Positions 16,768 through 26,600 of a DNA stretch of 62,373 nucleotides are shown here, piece by piece. Source of the stretch: Gemmatimonadota bacterium. GTDB lineage: Bacteria > Gemmatimonadota > Gemmatimonadetes > Longimicrobiales > Gaopeijiaceae. The stretch is from contig JAQBXY010000020.1 of the NCBI GenBank assembly GCA_027623325.1, forward strand, positions 1-62,373, written 5' to 3'. Within the stretch, counting starts at the first letter, position 1; each line of letters starts with the position of its first letter. The notes beneath the pieces are model-generated. The model searched no databases and was not told where the DNA came from. It saw only the letters and a program-made list of their open reading frames with translations. A program made the position numbers and the translations under genes.

Positions 16768-18315
16768 TCAGCGCCGTGTGACGCACCGACCCGGAGCCCG
16801 GTCGAGCGCCCGGTAGTGCAGGGCCTCGGCGGCGTGTTCTTCCCTGATCTCCGACTCGCCCGCGAGATCGGCGATCGTACGAGCCACCCTCAGGAGCCGG
16901 TCGTGACCCCGGGCGGACAGTCCGGCCCGCTCGACGGCGCGATGCAGGAGCGCCGTCACCGCTCGTGACCGCCCGCACCATCGCCGCAGATCCTGTGTCG
17001 TCAGATGCGCATTCGCGTACCTCCCTGTAACACCTGCGAGGCGCTCCGTCTGGATCCGGCGGGCCCGCCGCACCCGATGTGCGACGTCGGCACTCGATTC
17101 ACCGGCGCTAGAATCGTGAAGCTCTTCGATCGACACGGCCGGCACTTCGACGTGAAGGTCGATGCGGTCCGTCAACGGACCCGAGACGCGGCCTCGATAG
17201 CGTGCCAAGGCTGAGGAATCGCACAAGCACCGATCGGAGCCGTCGCCCCGATACCCGCACGGGCAAGGGTTCATGGCCGCGACTAACAGGAAGCGCGCGG
17301 GAAAGACGGCGGAGCCACGGGCCCGACAAAGCGTGACCGAGCCTTCCTCGAGTGGCTGGCGGAGCACCTCGAGGACGCTCCGGCGGAACTCCGGCAGCTC
17401 GTCCAGGAACAGGACGCCATGGTGGGCGAGGCTGATCTCGCCGGGCCGGAGCGGAGTACCTCCCCCCACAAGGCCAGCGTAGCTCACCGAGTGATGGGGG
17501 GCCCGGAAGGGGCGTCGATTGACCAGCGGGCCGTCCCCCAAGAGACCGGCCACCGAATGTACACGCGTGACCTCCATCGCTTCTCCAACCTCGAGCCGAG
17601 GCAGAATTCCGGGCACACACCGGGCCAGCATCGTCTTGCCAGATCCGGGCGGGCCGGTCATCAACACATTGTGGGAACCGGCAGCGACGATCTCGAGCAC
17701 CCGCTTCGCCATCGCCTGACCCTTGATGTCCGAGAGGTCCGGCCCCGACCGCGATGCCGATTCGAGAAACGCGCCGGGATCAAGCGTCAGCGACCCTAGG
17801 CCCTGCCCGCCCCGGAGGTGCTCGACAACGGCCCCGAGGTCGTCGGCACCAAAGACCTCCAAACCTTTCACGACCCCTGCCTCGGCGGCATTCCCTGAAG
17901 GGACGATGAGTCCCTTGAGACCGTGATCGCGCGCGCGTGTCGCGACGGAGAGTACACCGGGGACCCTCCGGAGCGCGCCGTCGAGCCCCAACTCTCCGAG
18001 CAGTACGATGCCGCTCAGGGCCGACGCGGGGAGATGTCCGGCCGCCGCTAGGATCGCGACGGCGATCGGCAGGTCGAACGCCGTCCCCTCCTTCCGGACG
18101 TCGGCCGGGGAGAGGTTGACCGTGATTCTACGAAGGGGCAACGCGAAGCCGCTGTTTCGGAGGGCCGCCGCCACTCGTTCACGTCCCTCGCGCACCGATC
18201 CCTGGGCAAGGCCGACAACGTTGAACGCGGGCAAACCGGAAGAAATGTTCACCTCCGTTCTGACCATCAATGCATCGATGCCGTGGACGGCTCCGGTGTG
18301 CGCATGAGCAAGCAT
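16768..18315 (-). CDS. comM: YifB/ComM-family Mg-chelatase-like AAA+ ATPase
   Basis: Protein of 515 residues in the YifB/ComM family. The N-terminal Lon-like ChlI domain (GLPAFNVVGL, AAALRNSGFALPLRRITVNLSPAD) is followed by an AAA+ module with Walker A GPPGSGKTMLAR, Walker B GVLFLDELPEF and the C-terminal Mg-chelatase helical domain. It contains the cysteine-bearing NPCPCGYRG loop. In naturally competent bacteria ComM is a hexameric helicase that promotes branch migration during transformation. The role in this organism is inferred by family only. Confidence 0.92.
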   Translation of the reverse strand: MLAHAHTGAVHGIDALMVRTEVNISSGLPAFNVVGLAQGSVREGRERVAAALRNSGFALPLRRITVNLSPADVRKEGTAFDLPIAVAILAAAGHLPASALSGIVLLGELGLDGALRRVPGVLSVATRARDHGLKGLIVPSGNAAEAGVVKGLEVFGADDLGAVVEHLRGGQGLGSLTLDPGAFLESASRSGPDLSDIKGQAMAKRVLEIVAAGSHNVLMTGPPGSGKTMLARCVPGILPRLEVGEAMEVTRVHSVAGLLGDGPLVNRRPFRAPHHSVSYAGLVGGGTPLRPGEISLAHHGVLFLDELPEFRRSVLEVLRQPLEEGSVTLCRARGSAVFPARFLLVAAMNPCPCGYRGDGSDRCLCDSSALARYRGRVSGPLTDRIDLHVEVPAVSIEELHDSSAGESSADVAHRVRRARRIQTERLAGVTGRYANAHLTTQDLRRWCGRSRAVTALLHRAVERAGLSARGHDRLLRVARTIADLAGESEIREEHAAEALHYRALDRAPGRCVTRR

Positions 18316-18470
18316 CAGGGAGAGTCACATATGAATCTGGGCGGAGCGATGCGAGGATCGGCCACGCATCAGGTGATCGTTGATCACGATTCAAGCGGTT
18401 CGCTTGTGTACCCACGGGCCCGCCGGTACCATGGCCTCCGATTCAACCCGAAACCGAGTGGAGAGCGCGC

Positions 18471-19622
18471 ATGAAGGTTGCTGTCGTGAAGGAGACACGT
18501 CCCGGAGAGTCGAGGGTGGCTCTGGTACCTCTCGGGGTACAGGCGCTCCTGAAGGCCGGACTGGAAGTCACGGTAGAGAGCGGAGCCGGCATTTCGGCAG
18601 GGGTCTCCGACGCCGACTATCTGGCGGCCGGCGCGACCGTCGCCGACTCCGCGGCGGACACGATCCGCGACGCGGGGATCGTGCTCCACATCAATCCACC
18701 GTCTCTCAGCGAACCCGACGAAGTCGCCGGCCTCAAAGAGGGGACGCTGCTTCTTTCCTATCTGAATCCCCTCGGCGATCCTGCCCTCGTTCGTCGGCTC
18801 ACCGAAGCCCGAGTGTCCGCGGTTTCGATGGAGATGGTACCCCGTATTACCCGCGCCCAATCGATGGACGCGCTCTCATCCCAGGCGACGGTCGCAGGCT
18901 ACAAGGCCGTACTTTTGGCCGCCGATCACCTCCCGAAGTTCTTGCCGATGTTCACTACCGCGGCCGGAACCATTCGGCCCGGACGAGCACTGGTGCTCGG
19001 AGCGGGAGTCGCAGGGCTCCAAGCCATCGCGACGGCTCGCCGGCTGGGAGCGATCGTCGAGGCGTTCGACGTCCGGCCGGCGGTCAAGGAACAGGTCGAG
19101 AGCCTTGGTGCGACGTTCCTCGAGGCCGACGAGGAAGTCACGGCCGAGGGCGACGGCGGCTACGCCAAGGAGCTGTCCGAAGACCAGCACAAGAAGGAAC
19201 TGGACCTGATCGCCAAGGCGATCGTGAATGCAGACATCGTCATCACGACTGCGCAGATCCCGGGCCGCACCGCGCCCTTGCTCATCACGAGGGAGATGGT
19301 GGAGTCCATGCGGCACGGCTCCGTAATCGTCGACCTCGCAGCGGAAAGTGGCGGCAATTGTGCGCTCACCGTGAGCGGAAAGACCATCGTGGCCCACGGG
19401 GTCCAGATCATGGGCCCCGAGAACCTCCCGAGTGCGATCGCGGTCCACGCGAGCCAGATGTACTCGAAGAACATCGTAACGCTGTTGGGTGAGTTCCTGA
19501 GCAAGGACGGGACGGTGACGCTCGACTTCGAAAACGATGTCGTCGGACCGGCGACCGTGACGCACGCCGGCGAAGTCCGTAACGAACGCGTGCGCTCCGC
19601 GCTCGAAGGTGCTTCCGCATGA
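18471..19622 (+). CDS. pntA: NAD(P) transhydrogenase alpha subunit, domain I (PntAA type)
   Basis: Soluble NAD(H)-binding subunit of the proton-translocating transhydrogenase, 383 residues. It shows the N-terminal KVAVVKETRPGESRVALVP, the alanine dehydrogenase/PNT signature and the nucleotide-binding VLGAGVAGLQAIATARRLGA with FDVRPAVKEQVESLGATF. It lacks the membrane part, which is encoded by the next gene, so this is a three-subunit enzyme as in Rhodospirillum. The ATG is preceded by a GGAGAG ribosome site. It is divergent from the ComM-like gene. Confidence 0.95.
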   Translation: MKVAVVKETRPGESRVALVPLGVQALLKAGLEVTVESGAGISAGVSDADYLAAGATVADSAADTIRDAGIVLHINPPSLSEPDEVAGLKEGTLLLSYLNPLGDPALVRRLTEARVSAVSMEMVPRITRAQSMDALSSQATVAGYKAVLLAADHLPKFLPMFTTAAGTIRPGRALVLGAGVAGLQAIATARRLGAIVEAFDVRPAVKEQVESLGATFLEADEEVTAEGDGGYAKELSEDQHKKELDLIAKAIVNADIVITTAQIPGRTAPLLITREMVESMRHGSVIVDLAAESGGNCALTVSGKTIVAHGVQIMGPENLPSAIAVHASQMYSKNIVTLLGEFLSKDGTVTLDFENDVVGPATVTHAGEVRNERVRSALEGASA

Positions 19623-19668
19623 TGACACCCTGCACCGCCACCCTGTTCGCACCTTCCGAGGAGATTCG

Positions 19669-19947
19669 ATGGGCGAGTTGATGATCGGACTTTATGTCTT
19701 CGTGCTCGCGACGCTGGCCGGTCGTGAGGTAATCACCAAGGTGCCTCCGACCCTCCACACACCGCTGATGTCGGGCGCCAACGCCATCTCGGGCATCGCG
19801 ATCGTCGGTGCGATCGTCGTCGCGGGCAGAGCGGAGGGGACGACACAGACGGTTCTCTGCATCGCGGCAATCGCGATGGCGATGATCAATGTGATCGGGG
19901 GCTTTCTGGTGACCGATCGGATGCTCGCCATGTTCCGGAAACGGTAG
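19669..19947 (+). CDS. pntAB: NAD(P) transhydrogenase alpha subunit, membrane part (PntAB type)
   Basis: Small membrane subunit of 92 residues with three hydrophobic segments. It contains the family blocks VITKVPPTLHTPLMSGANAISG and NVIGGFLVTDRMLAMF. The start at GATTCGATGGGC has a good AGGAG ribosome site; a longer reading would extend into pntA. It forms the proton channel together with PntB, whose gene starts 6 nt downstream. Confidence 0.94.
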   Translation: MGELMIGLYVFVLATLAGREVITKVPPTLHTPLMSGANAISGIAIVGAIVVAGRAEGTTQTVLCIAAIAMAMINVIGGFLVTDRMLAMFRKR

Positions 19948-19953
19948 GACGAA

Positions 19954-21345
19954 ATGAACTTCGAGATCCTTATCGAACTGACCTACCTCGCTTCGGCCGT
20001 CCTCTTCGTCGTCGGACTGAAGCGACTCCAATCGCCAGCAACAGCCCGCGGCGGCAACGCCCTCGCTGCGCTGGCGATGCTGGTCGCGATCGTAGCCACC
20101 CTCATCGATACCGAGATCCTCTCATGGACCGGAATCCTGGTGGGAATGGCGATCGGTGGCGCGATCGGCGGATTCGCGGCTTATCGGGTCAAGATGACCG
20201 ACATGCCCCAGCTCGTGGGCATCTTCAATGGATTCGGTGGCGCCGCTTCCGCGCTCGTCGCGGTAGTGGAGTTTGTCTCGAATCCGTCGATCGGAATGGG
20301 AGCGACGGGTGTCACGATCATGCTCGGGACGCTGATCGGTGCGGTCACCCTAAGCGGGTCCTTCATCGCCTTCGCGAAGCTCCAAGAGATCATGACCGGC
20401 AACCCGATCACCTTCCCGGGTCAGAATTGGGTCAATCTCGGTCTCTTCTTCGGCGTCCTCTTCCTCGGTGCTGCCAGTTTGGGTGTCGGCGGCCTCGCGC
20501 TCTCCCCGCTCTCGCTGTTCTACCTGTTCGTCGGGGGCGCGCTCATTCTCGGTGTGCTCATCGTGATTCCCATCGGCGGCGCGGACATGCCGGTGGTGAT
20601 CTCGCTGCTGAACTCCTATTCAGGGCTCGCAGCCAGCGCCGCCGGATTCGTGATCGGCAACATGGTTCTGATCATCTCGGGCGCATTGGTCGGCGCCGCA
20701 GGGCTGATCCTCACGCAGCTCATGTGCAAGGGCATGAATCGATCCCTCGCGAACGTCGCGTTCGGCGGTTTCGGTGGTGGCGCGGGAGTCGATCGAGCCC
20801 TGATCGGCAAGCGTCCGGTCAAGAGCGCGGACGCCGAAGGGGTCGCCGCAGAGCTGGGATACGTGAATTCCGTAGTCATCGTACCTGGATACGGACTCGC
20901 GGTGGCGCAGGCCCAACACGAATTGCGCAAGATTGGTGACCTCCTCGAGGCGCGCGGGGTTGATGTGAAGTACGCGATCCATCCGGTGGCGGGCCGCATG
21001 CCTGGGCACATGAACGTCCTCTTGGCGGAGGCGGATGTCAGCTACGACAAGCTCTACGACCTCGAAGAGATCAACGACGATCTCTCCAAGACCGACGCCG
21101 TGCTGATCGTGGGCGCGAACGATGTCGTGAACCCGTCGGCCCGCGACCCACGGTCGATCATCGCTGGTATGCCGATTCTGGACGTCGACCGGGCGCGCCG
21201 GGTGATCGTGATGAAACGCAGCCTGTCACCAGGCTTCGCCGGCATCGACAACGATCTCTTCTATATGGACCACACGCTCATGTTCTTTGGCGACGCCAAG
21301 GAGTCGATGAGCGATCTGGTGCGCGAGGTACGCGACCTGGCATAG
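19954..21345 (+). CDS. pntB: NAD(P) transhydrogenase beta subunit
   Basis: Integral membrane subunit of 463 residues. About nine hydrophobic segments form domain II, and the C-terminal domain III binds NADP(H), with VIVPGYGLAVAQAQHELRKI, FAIHPVAGRMPGHMNVLLAEA-like and IVGANDVVNP motifs. The complex uses the proton gradient to reduce NADP+ with NADH and supplies NADPH. It ends the three-gene operon and converges on the PLP decarboxylase. Confidence 0.96.
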   Translation: MNFEILIELTYLASAVLFVVGLKRLQSPATARGGNALAALAMLVAIVATLIDTEILSWTGILVGMAIGGAIGGFAAYRVKMTDMPQLVGIFNGFGGAASALVAVVEFVSNPSIGMGATGVTIMLGTLIGAVTLSGSFIAFAKLQEIMTGNPITFPGQNWVNLGLFFGVLFLGAASLGVGGLALSPLSLFYLFVGGALILGVLIVIPIGGADMPVVISLLNSYSGLAASAAGFVIGNMVLIISGALVGAAGLILTQLMCKGMNRSLANVAFGGFGGGAGVDRALIGKRPVKSADAEGVAAELGYVNSVVIVPGYGLAVAQAQHELRKIGDLLEARGVDVKYAIHPVAGRMPGHMNVLLAEADVSYDKLYDLEEINDDLSKTDAVLIVGANDVVNPSARDPRSIIAGMPILDVDRARRVIVMKRSLSPGFAGIDNDLFYMDHTLMFFGDAKESMSDLVREVRDLA

Positions 21346-21362
21346 CGGATTTCGAGGCACGC

Positions 21363-21391
21363 CGCGTAGGGAGTGTCCGTCTCCCTACGCG
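21363..21391. terminator. Bidirectional hairpin between convergent pntB and decarboxylase genes
   Basis: CGCGTAGGGAG and CTCCCTACGCG form a perfect 11-bp stem with a 7-base loop, 18 nt after the pntB stop and overlapping the decarboxylase stop codon. There is no clear T-run on either strand, so it may act as a transcript-end barrier or with Rho. Confidence 0.5.
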
Positions 21392-22896
21392 CCCGAAGCG
21401 GGATGCACTTCGGCTTCCGCCGCCGCGCGCAGCGCGCTCCAGGCGCCTTCGACATGGGCGCGCGACGTCTTGACGTTCCCGATCGCGAGCCTGAGAGCGA
21501 TGCGCCCCCCGACGCGCGTGTGCGTCAGGAACGCGTCACCTGATGCGTTCACCCGTTCGAGGATGCGGTGGTTCGCGGCGTCCGCCGACTCCCCATTACC
21601 GAGTTCCGGCACGAAGCGATACACCACGGTGCCGAGGTGGACAGGAGCGACGACTTCCCAATGCGGGGCCGCCCTTACCCACCCCGCGAAGTCGGTGGCT
21701 AGTCGCACGTGCTCCCGCAGGCGATCGATGAGGCCCTGGCGACCGAAATACCTCAGGACGAACCAGAGCTTCAAGGATCGGAAGCGCCGGCCCAACGAGA
21801 CTCCGTAGTCCATGAGGTTCCGAGTCACGCCCTCGTCGGGTGCCGTCAGGTATTCAGGTACAATGGAGAACGCTCGGACCAGCTCAGCCGGACGGCGGCA
21901 GTAGAGTACGGAGCAGTCGATCGGAGTGAAGAGCCATTTGTGCGGATTCACGACGATGGAGTCCGCCTGCTCCCAGCCACGCAGTAGCGGTCTGAACTCC
22001 GGCACGATCGCCGCCGGACCACCGTAGGCCGCATCCACGTGCAACCACGCACCGAATTCACGGGCCACCTGTCCGATTTCATGGATCGGATCCAGCGACG
22101 CGGTTGACGTGGTGCCGGCCGTCGCCACAACCGCAATCGGACGCACCCCGGCGTCGACGTCAGCACGCATCGCGGCGCGAAGTGCCTCCACGTCCATGCG
22201 GAACTCGGAATCCGAGCCGATGGCTCGAAAACCATCTCGGCCGAAGCCGAGCGCCATCACCCCCTTCTCGACGGAAGAGTGCGCCTGGTCCGACGCATAC
22301 ACCCGGCCCGGAGGGCAGCCGAACAATCCGCCTTGGTGCGCCTCGGGGTAGCGAAGCTCTCGTGCGGCTGCGAGCGCATACATCGTGGACGATGACGCGG
22401 TGTCGTTGATGACCCCTTCGAAGTCTTCCGGGAGACCCATGATCTGGCGCAGCCAGTCGGTCACGACGTCCTCGAGTTCCGTCGCCGCGGGCGACGAACG
22501 CCAGGTCATCGCGTTCACATTGAGGACCGCAGCCAACATTTCGCCCAGCACGCCGGGCCCGGACGCGCTCACGGAGAAGTAGCCAAAGAAAGCCGGGTGG
22601 TTCCAATGGTTCAGTCCGGGAACGATGACCTCGCGGAAGTCCGCGAGAACGTCGTCCATCGCTTCGCCGAGCTCAGGAGCGGAAGCCGGCAAGCGGCGGC
22701 GAATGTCCCCCGGATCTGTGTTCGGGAATACGGCTCGTTCCCCCACAGAAGCGAGATACTCCGCCATCCACTCGGCGGTCTCGTGTGCGAGGCGCAGGAA
22801 CTCCTCGGCCGGGAGATCTCCGACCGACCGATCCGCCGGCGCGTTCAATCTGTGGTCATCGGGCAAGATGCGGTTCAGCCATTCCGGGGTGAGCAC
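21385..22896 (-). CDS. Group II pyridoxal-phosphate-dependent amino acid decarboxylase
   Basis: Cytosolic PLP enzyme of 503 residues in the aromatic L-amino acid/tyrosine decarboxylase family. Landmarks are FFGYFSVSASGPGVLGEML, NVNAMTWRSSPAATELEDVV, the cofactor-contacting WLHVDAAYGGPAAI and the Schiff-base lysine in NPHKWLFTPIDCS. Substrate preference (Trp, Tyr, DOPA or other) cannot be read with confidence. The GTG start overlaps the previous gene by 22 nt, so the two are translationally linked. Confidence 0.9.
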   Translation of the reverse strand: MLTPEWLNRILPDDHRLNAPADRSVGDLPAEEFLRLAHETAEWMAEYLASVGERAVFPNTDPGDIRRRLPASAPELGEAMDDVLADFREVIVPGLNHWNHPAFFGYFSVSASGPGVLGEMLAAVLNVNAMTWRSSPAATELEDVVTDWLRQIMGLPEDFEGVINDTASSSTMYALAAARELRYPEAHQGGLFGCPPGRVYASDQAHSSVEKGVMALGFGRDGFRAIGSDSEFRMDVEALRAAMRADVDAGVRPIAVVATAGTTSTASLDPIHEIGQVAREFGAWLHVDAAYGGPAAIVPEFRPLLRGWEQADSIVVNPHKWLFTPIDCSVLYCRRPAELVRAFSIVPEYLTAPDEGVTRNLMDYGVSLGRRFRSLKLWFVLRYFGRQGLIDRLREHVRLATDFAGWVRAAPHWEVVAPVHLGTVVYRFVPELGNGESADAANHRILERVNASGDAFLTHTRVGGRIALRLAIGNVKTSRAHVEGAWSALRAAAEAEVHPASGA

Positions 22897-23495
22897 GTCG
22901 CGTTAGCATGCTCGGGTCCGAGAACCGCGTCGACCTCGCTCTGGATGCTGCGGAGCTGACTCGAGGCCTCATCCGCGACATCGTCGCCGCTCAGCAAGAT
23001 CTTCGGGTCGTCCGTCTCGAAGAACTCGAAGAACATCGCATCCAGGTGACCGACGCTGGCGTGCGTCACCGCCCGGTCGAGCGCTCGGTTCAGGCGCAGG
23101 ATCTCGCGGAGCGACAGTGGAACTCTGCCTCCAAGCGGAGGATCCCGGTACAGATCCCGGATAACGAGTTCACGCAGGATATGCAGCTCCTCGATGGCCT
23201 CGCCGGCGGCGAGTCCTCGCTTCGCCGCGACAGATCCGAATAGCTCCGCGGAGCGATCCCACAACGGCTGAATCTGATCTCGAAAGGGGCCCAGCAGTGG
23301 CGGAAGAAGACCTACAAGCTGGTCGACGAACATCCCGACGACCGCATCGATGGGTGGGTCTTGCCCGAGCCCGCGCGCGCGAATTTCCTCTCCCCACATC
23401 TCTCGCAGGGCGGGCACACGGGCGTAGAGCCACGTTGAGAGATCCACGCGAGCCGCGAACGCCTGCGCGTCGGTATCGGTCGACTCATGCGCCAT
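22875..23495 (-). CDS. Uncharacterised helical protein, RsbR N-terminal-like
   Basis: No confident family. The protein is almost entirely helical and soluble. Segments such as STWLYARVPALREMWGEEI and the later LNRALDRAVTHASVGHLDAM resemble the N-terminal sensor domain of RsbR-type stressosome proteins and some histidine kinases, but no STAS or kinase domain follows. The start is set at the ATG ahead of the conserved-looking helix; a GTG at 23612 would add 39 residues. It lies between the NtrY-like kinase and the decarboxylase, same strand, 22-nt overlap with the latter. Confidence 0.65.
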   Translation of the reverse strand: MAHESTDTDAQAFAARVDLSTWLYARVPALREMWGEEIRARGLGQDPPIDAVVGMFVDQLVGLLPPLLGPFRDQIQPLWDRSAELFGSVAAKRGLAAGEAIEELHILRELVIRDLYRDPPLGGRVPLSLREILRLNRALDRAVTHASVGHLDAMFFEFFETDDPKILLSGDDVADEASSQLRSIQSEVDAVLGPEHANATCSPRNG

Positions 23496-23636
23496 TACCG
23501 ATTCCGTAAACGTGCGACCAGGTGGAAGTCTCGGCATCGCGCTCGGGCTGGAGTCCATAGGCCGCGCTTCGTGCGTTCTGGAGGCGGCAACGGACGGAAA
23601 GGTACCGGTCACCCCCGACCACGAGCCAGGCGAGCT

Positions 23637-26600
23637 CTATTCAGGCCAGACCCGAAGCGTGACGGACACGGTCGTGCCCACCCCCAGTTCGCTCTTCACG
23701 GCCACGCTGCCACCCCAGGCTCGTACTACACGCTGAACGATTGCAAGCCCGAGGCCCGTTCCGGTCGAACGAGTGCTGAACTGCGGCTCAAAGATGCGGG
23801 GCAGGACGTCTTCGGGGATGCCCGCTCCGTCATCCACGACGGACAGCACGACGCTCTGTCCATCCTCGCTCCTCCGACCCTTGATGATGACCCGCGTGCC
23901 CTCCTGGCCTGCGAGGCGCGCGTTCTCGAGCAGGTTGACGAGCACCTCCTTCAACTCCGCGGGTCGGGCCACCACGGGTGGCAGGGCCGCCTCCAACTCC
24001 TGCTCGAACCGTACCTGAGCATTCGACCCACCATACAGCGCCATCAACTCGGTGACCACCTCCCTCAAGGAGACCGCTGCGAGGGGAACGATCTGGTCGC
24101 CGCCCGGGGTTCCGAAGCGAGAGAACGACTGCGCGATCCCGGCGAGGCGATCGATCTCGATCAGCATCGCATCAGCATTCTTGATGAGAATGTTCTCGAA
24201 GTCCGGGTGCCTGTCGTCCCAAGCACGGCGGACGTGTTGAATACTCAGCTTGATCGGGGTCAGGGGATTCTTCACCTCATGTGCGACCTGCCTCGCCATC
24301 TCCCCCCACGCGATGACGCGCTCGGCACGCAGCTCATCGGTGACATCGTCGAGCGCGACCACCACGCCTCGTCGGGTACCGAAGCTCCCGAGGCGACGGA
24401 CACGGACGCGGATCCGGCGATCACCCACCTGGAAGTCGGAATTCGCCTCGTCCGCCGCCGTATGCATATAGCTAGCCAGCCAGCTCGTCAGAGCATCTCC
24501 GACCTCGCCGTCGGACGGGAGCTGCCGGCCGACGAATACCTCCACTCCCATCAACTCCTCGGCCCGCGGATTCACGAGGGTTACGCGCCCGCCGGGATCC
24601 AGCGCCACCATTCCCACCGCCGCCTCATCCATGATGAGCTGGGTGCGTCGGGACGTGCGGACGAGTTGGCGTCGGGCGCGCCGAACCCGACCCACCATCC
24701 GGTTGAAGGCGCGGAAGACCGCCCCGAACTCATCGGTACGATGCGCCGGTAGGCGGAGCCCAAGATCACCCGAACCCACACTCTCGGACGCCACCTGCAG
24801 CGCGTGGATCGGGCGAGTCAATGCACGACCCGCGATCATCGCCAATCCGAGCGAAAGGGCTGCGCCGAGGAGAATCACAAAGCCAAGGAGCTCGATGAGG
24901 TCGGTCGTCTGGAGCGCGCTCGTACCCGCCTGAAGCGGGACTTGAGCGGCCAGAACATCACCGTCCGCTAGTCGCCGATAGGCGGTCACATACTGCCAGC
25001 TGCCGACGGAGGTCTCGGTGAACTCCTGCACGACCTCACGACTCGCGAGGCGTTCGTGCACCTCATACGGGGTCCACGCCTCATACATGCCGAGCTCGAC
25101 CAACTCGTCGACGGACCCCTCTCGAAGCTCACCATCCCGGTATTCGAGCAGCTCGGCCCCTACCTGACTCGCCAACCGGTCCATCTGACCACCCAGCGCC
25201 CGATACCAGCCAGCCGCGTCCTCCACGACGCGTTCGGCGATCACCTGCGCGGACCGATGCGACGCCTGAGCAAGCGTGCGGTAGGCCACCGTACCGAACA
25301 GAGCGTTCGCGAGGGCGAAAAAGCCAAAGAGCGCCAACGTAACACGGGCTCGAAAAGAAATAACGAGACCGGAGATCCGCATTTCGGCTCTCGCCGGACT
25401 CCCCAGCAGACCCCGGCCGCCAACCCAGAAGGCGAGAAACAGAGCGAGGTTCAGGACCATAAGCAGCGTCGCGCGGGCCAGGCTCAGCGGGACGCCAGGA
25501 AGGTCGACCAGATAGTGCGCGTGATACGCCGTGTGGTTCGAGAACGAAAGCCCAATCTCCGCCTGCCATCCTCGCCGGGTTCGCATCCGTGACGCGCCGC
25601 CCGGAAGCGCCTCTTCATCGCCCGCCAACGGCAGAACGGCCAGGGCGTCCGTGGCCCCGTCGGTGGCCACCCGCAGCAAGGGTCCGAGCGCCGATCGGCC
25701 CGTGCTCTCCGGAAACGGCGGAGCGACGGCTACCACCATCCGGTCGTTGGAGAGGGCCGTGGTCAGGATGTAGCGGGCGTCGTCCTGGTTGAGCTGAACC
25801 AACCTGATGCCACCTGCTACCCTGCCCTGCGCGAGGATATCCTGGTACGGCTCCGGCTCGCCCCCGCCCACTCCCACCCGGAGTCCCTCCCCTGGCGAGC
25901 CATCGCGAAGCTCCATTTGGAGCCACACGGGCTGACCCAGATCCGAGAGACCACTCAAGCGCCATCCATCGTACAGGATGCTGACGTCCTCGGCACCAAC
26001 CAGGTCCAGTGAATCTGCTAGCCGACCGAATGCGAGCAGCCGATTCTCCATTTCGACGTCTTCGACCGCCGCCAGACTCTGGAGGCGCTGAGTCCCCTCT
26101 TGAAGACGGGCCTCGATCGCGTCGCCCCAAGTGAGGGGAATCGTCGCGGTGGCGCCCATGACGATCGCTGCGGTCCACCCGAGGAGCGAACGCCGCCAGC
26201 CATCCCAGGCTCGTACCCCGTAAGCAGCGACACCGACCGGGATGACCCACGCCACCGAAAGCAGTTCCAGCCCCTCCGCTTTGAAGTACACCCAGGCGCC
26301 GCTTCCCACCCCAAGGAGCAGGGCGAAGGCGATCGCACCGAGAACGGCCGGCCTCGACCCATCTCCCTCGCGAGTGAACGCGATCGCCGTGCCGGCCAGG
26401 AGGGAAAGAAGGGCCGCTCCCGTCAGTTCGTACGCGATCCAGTCCAGCCGCCCGGCCGACAGGGCCCCGGGGCCCAGGCCGGACTGGATCCACATGAGGA
26501 TGGCCGGAAACCCCACACCGGCCAGCACGCCTGCTCCCCACGGGGGGAGTGAGATCGCCGGCCGGGGCAGTACCGCGACAAGAGCGAAACCAGCCATCGA

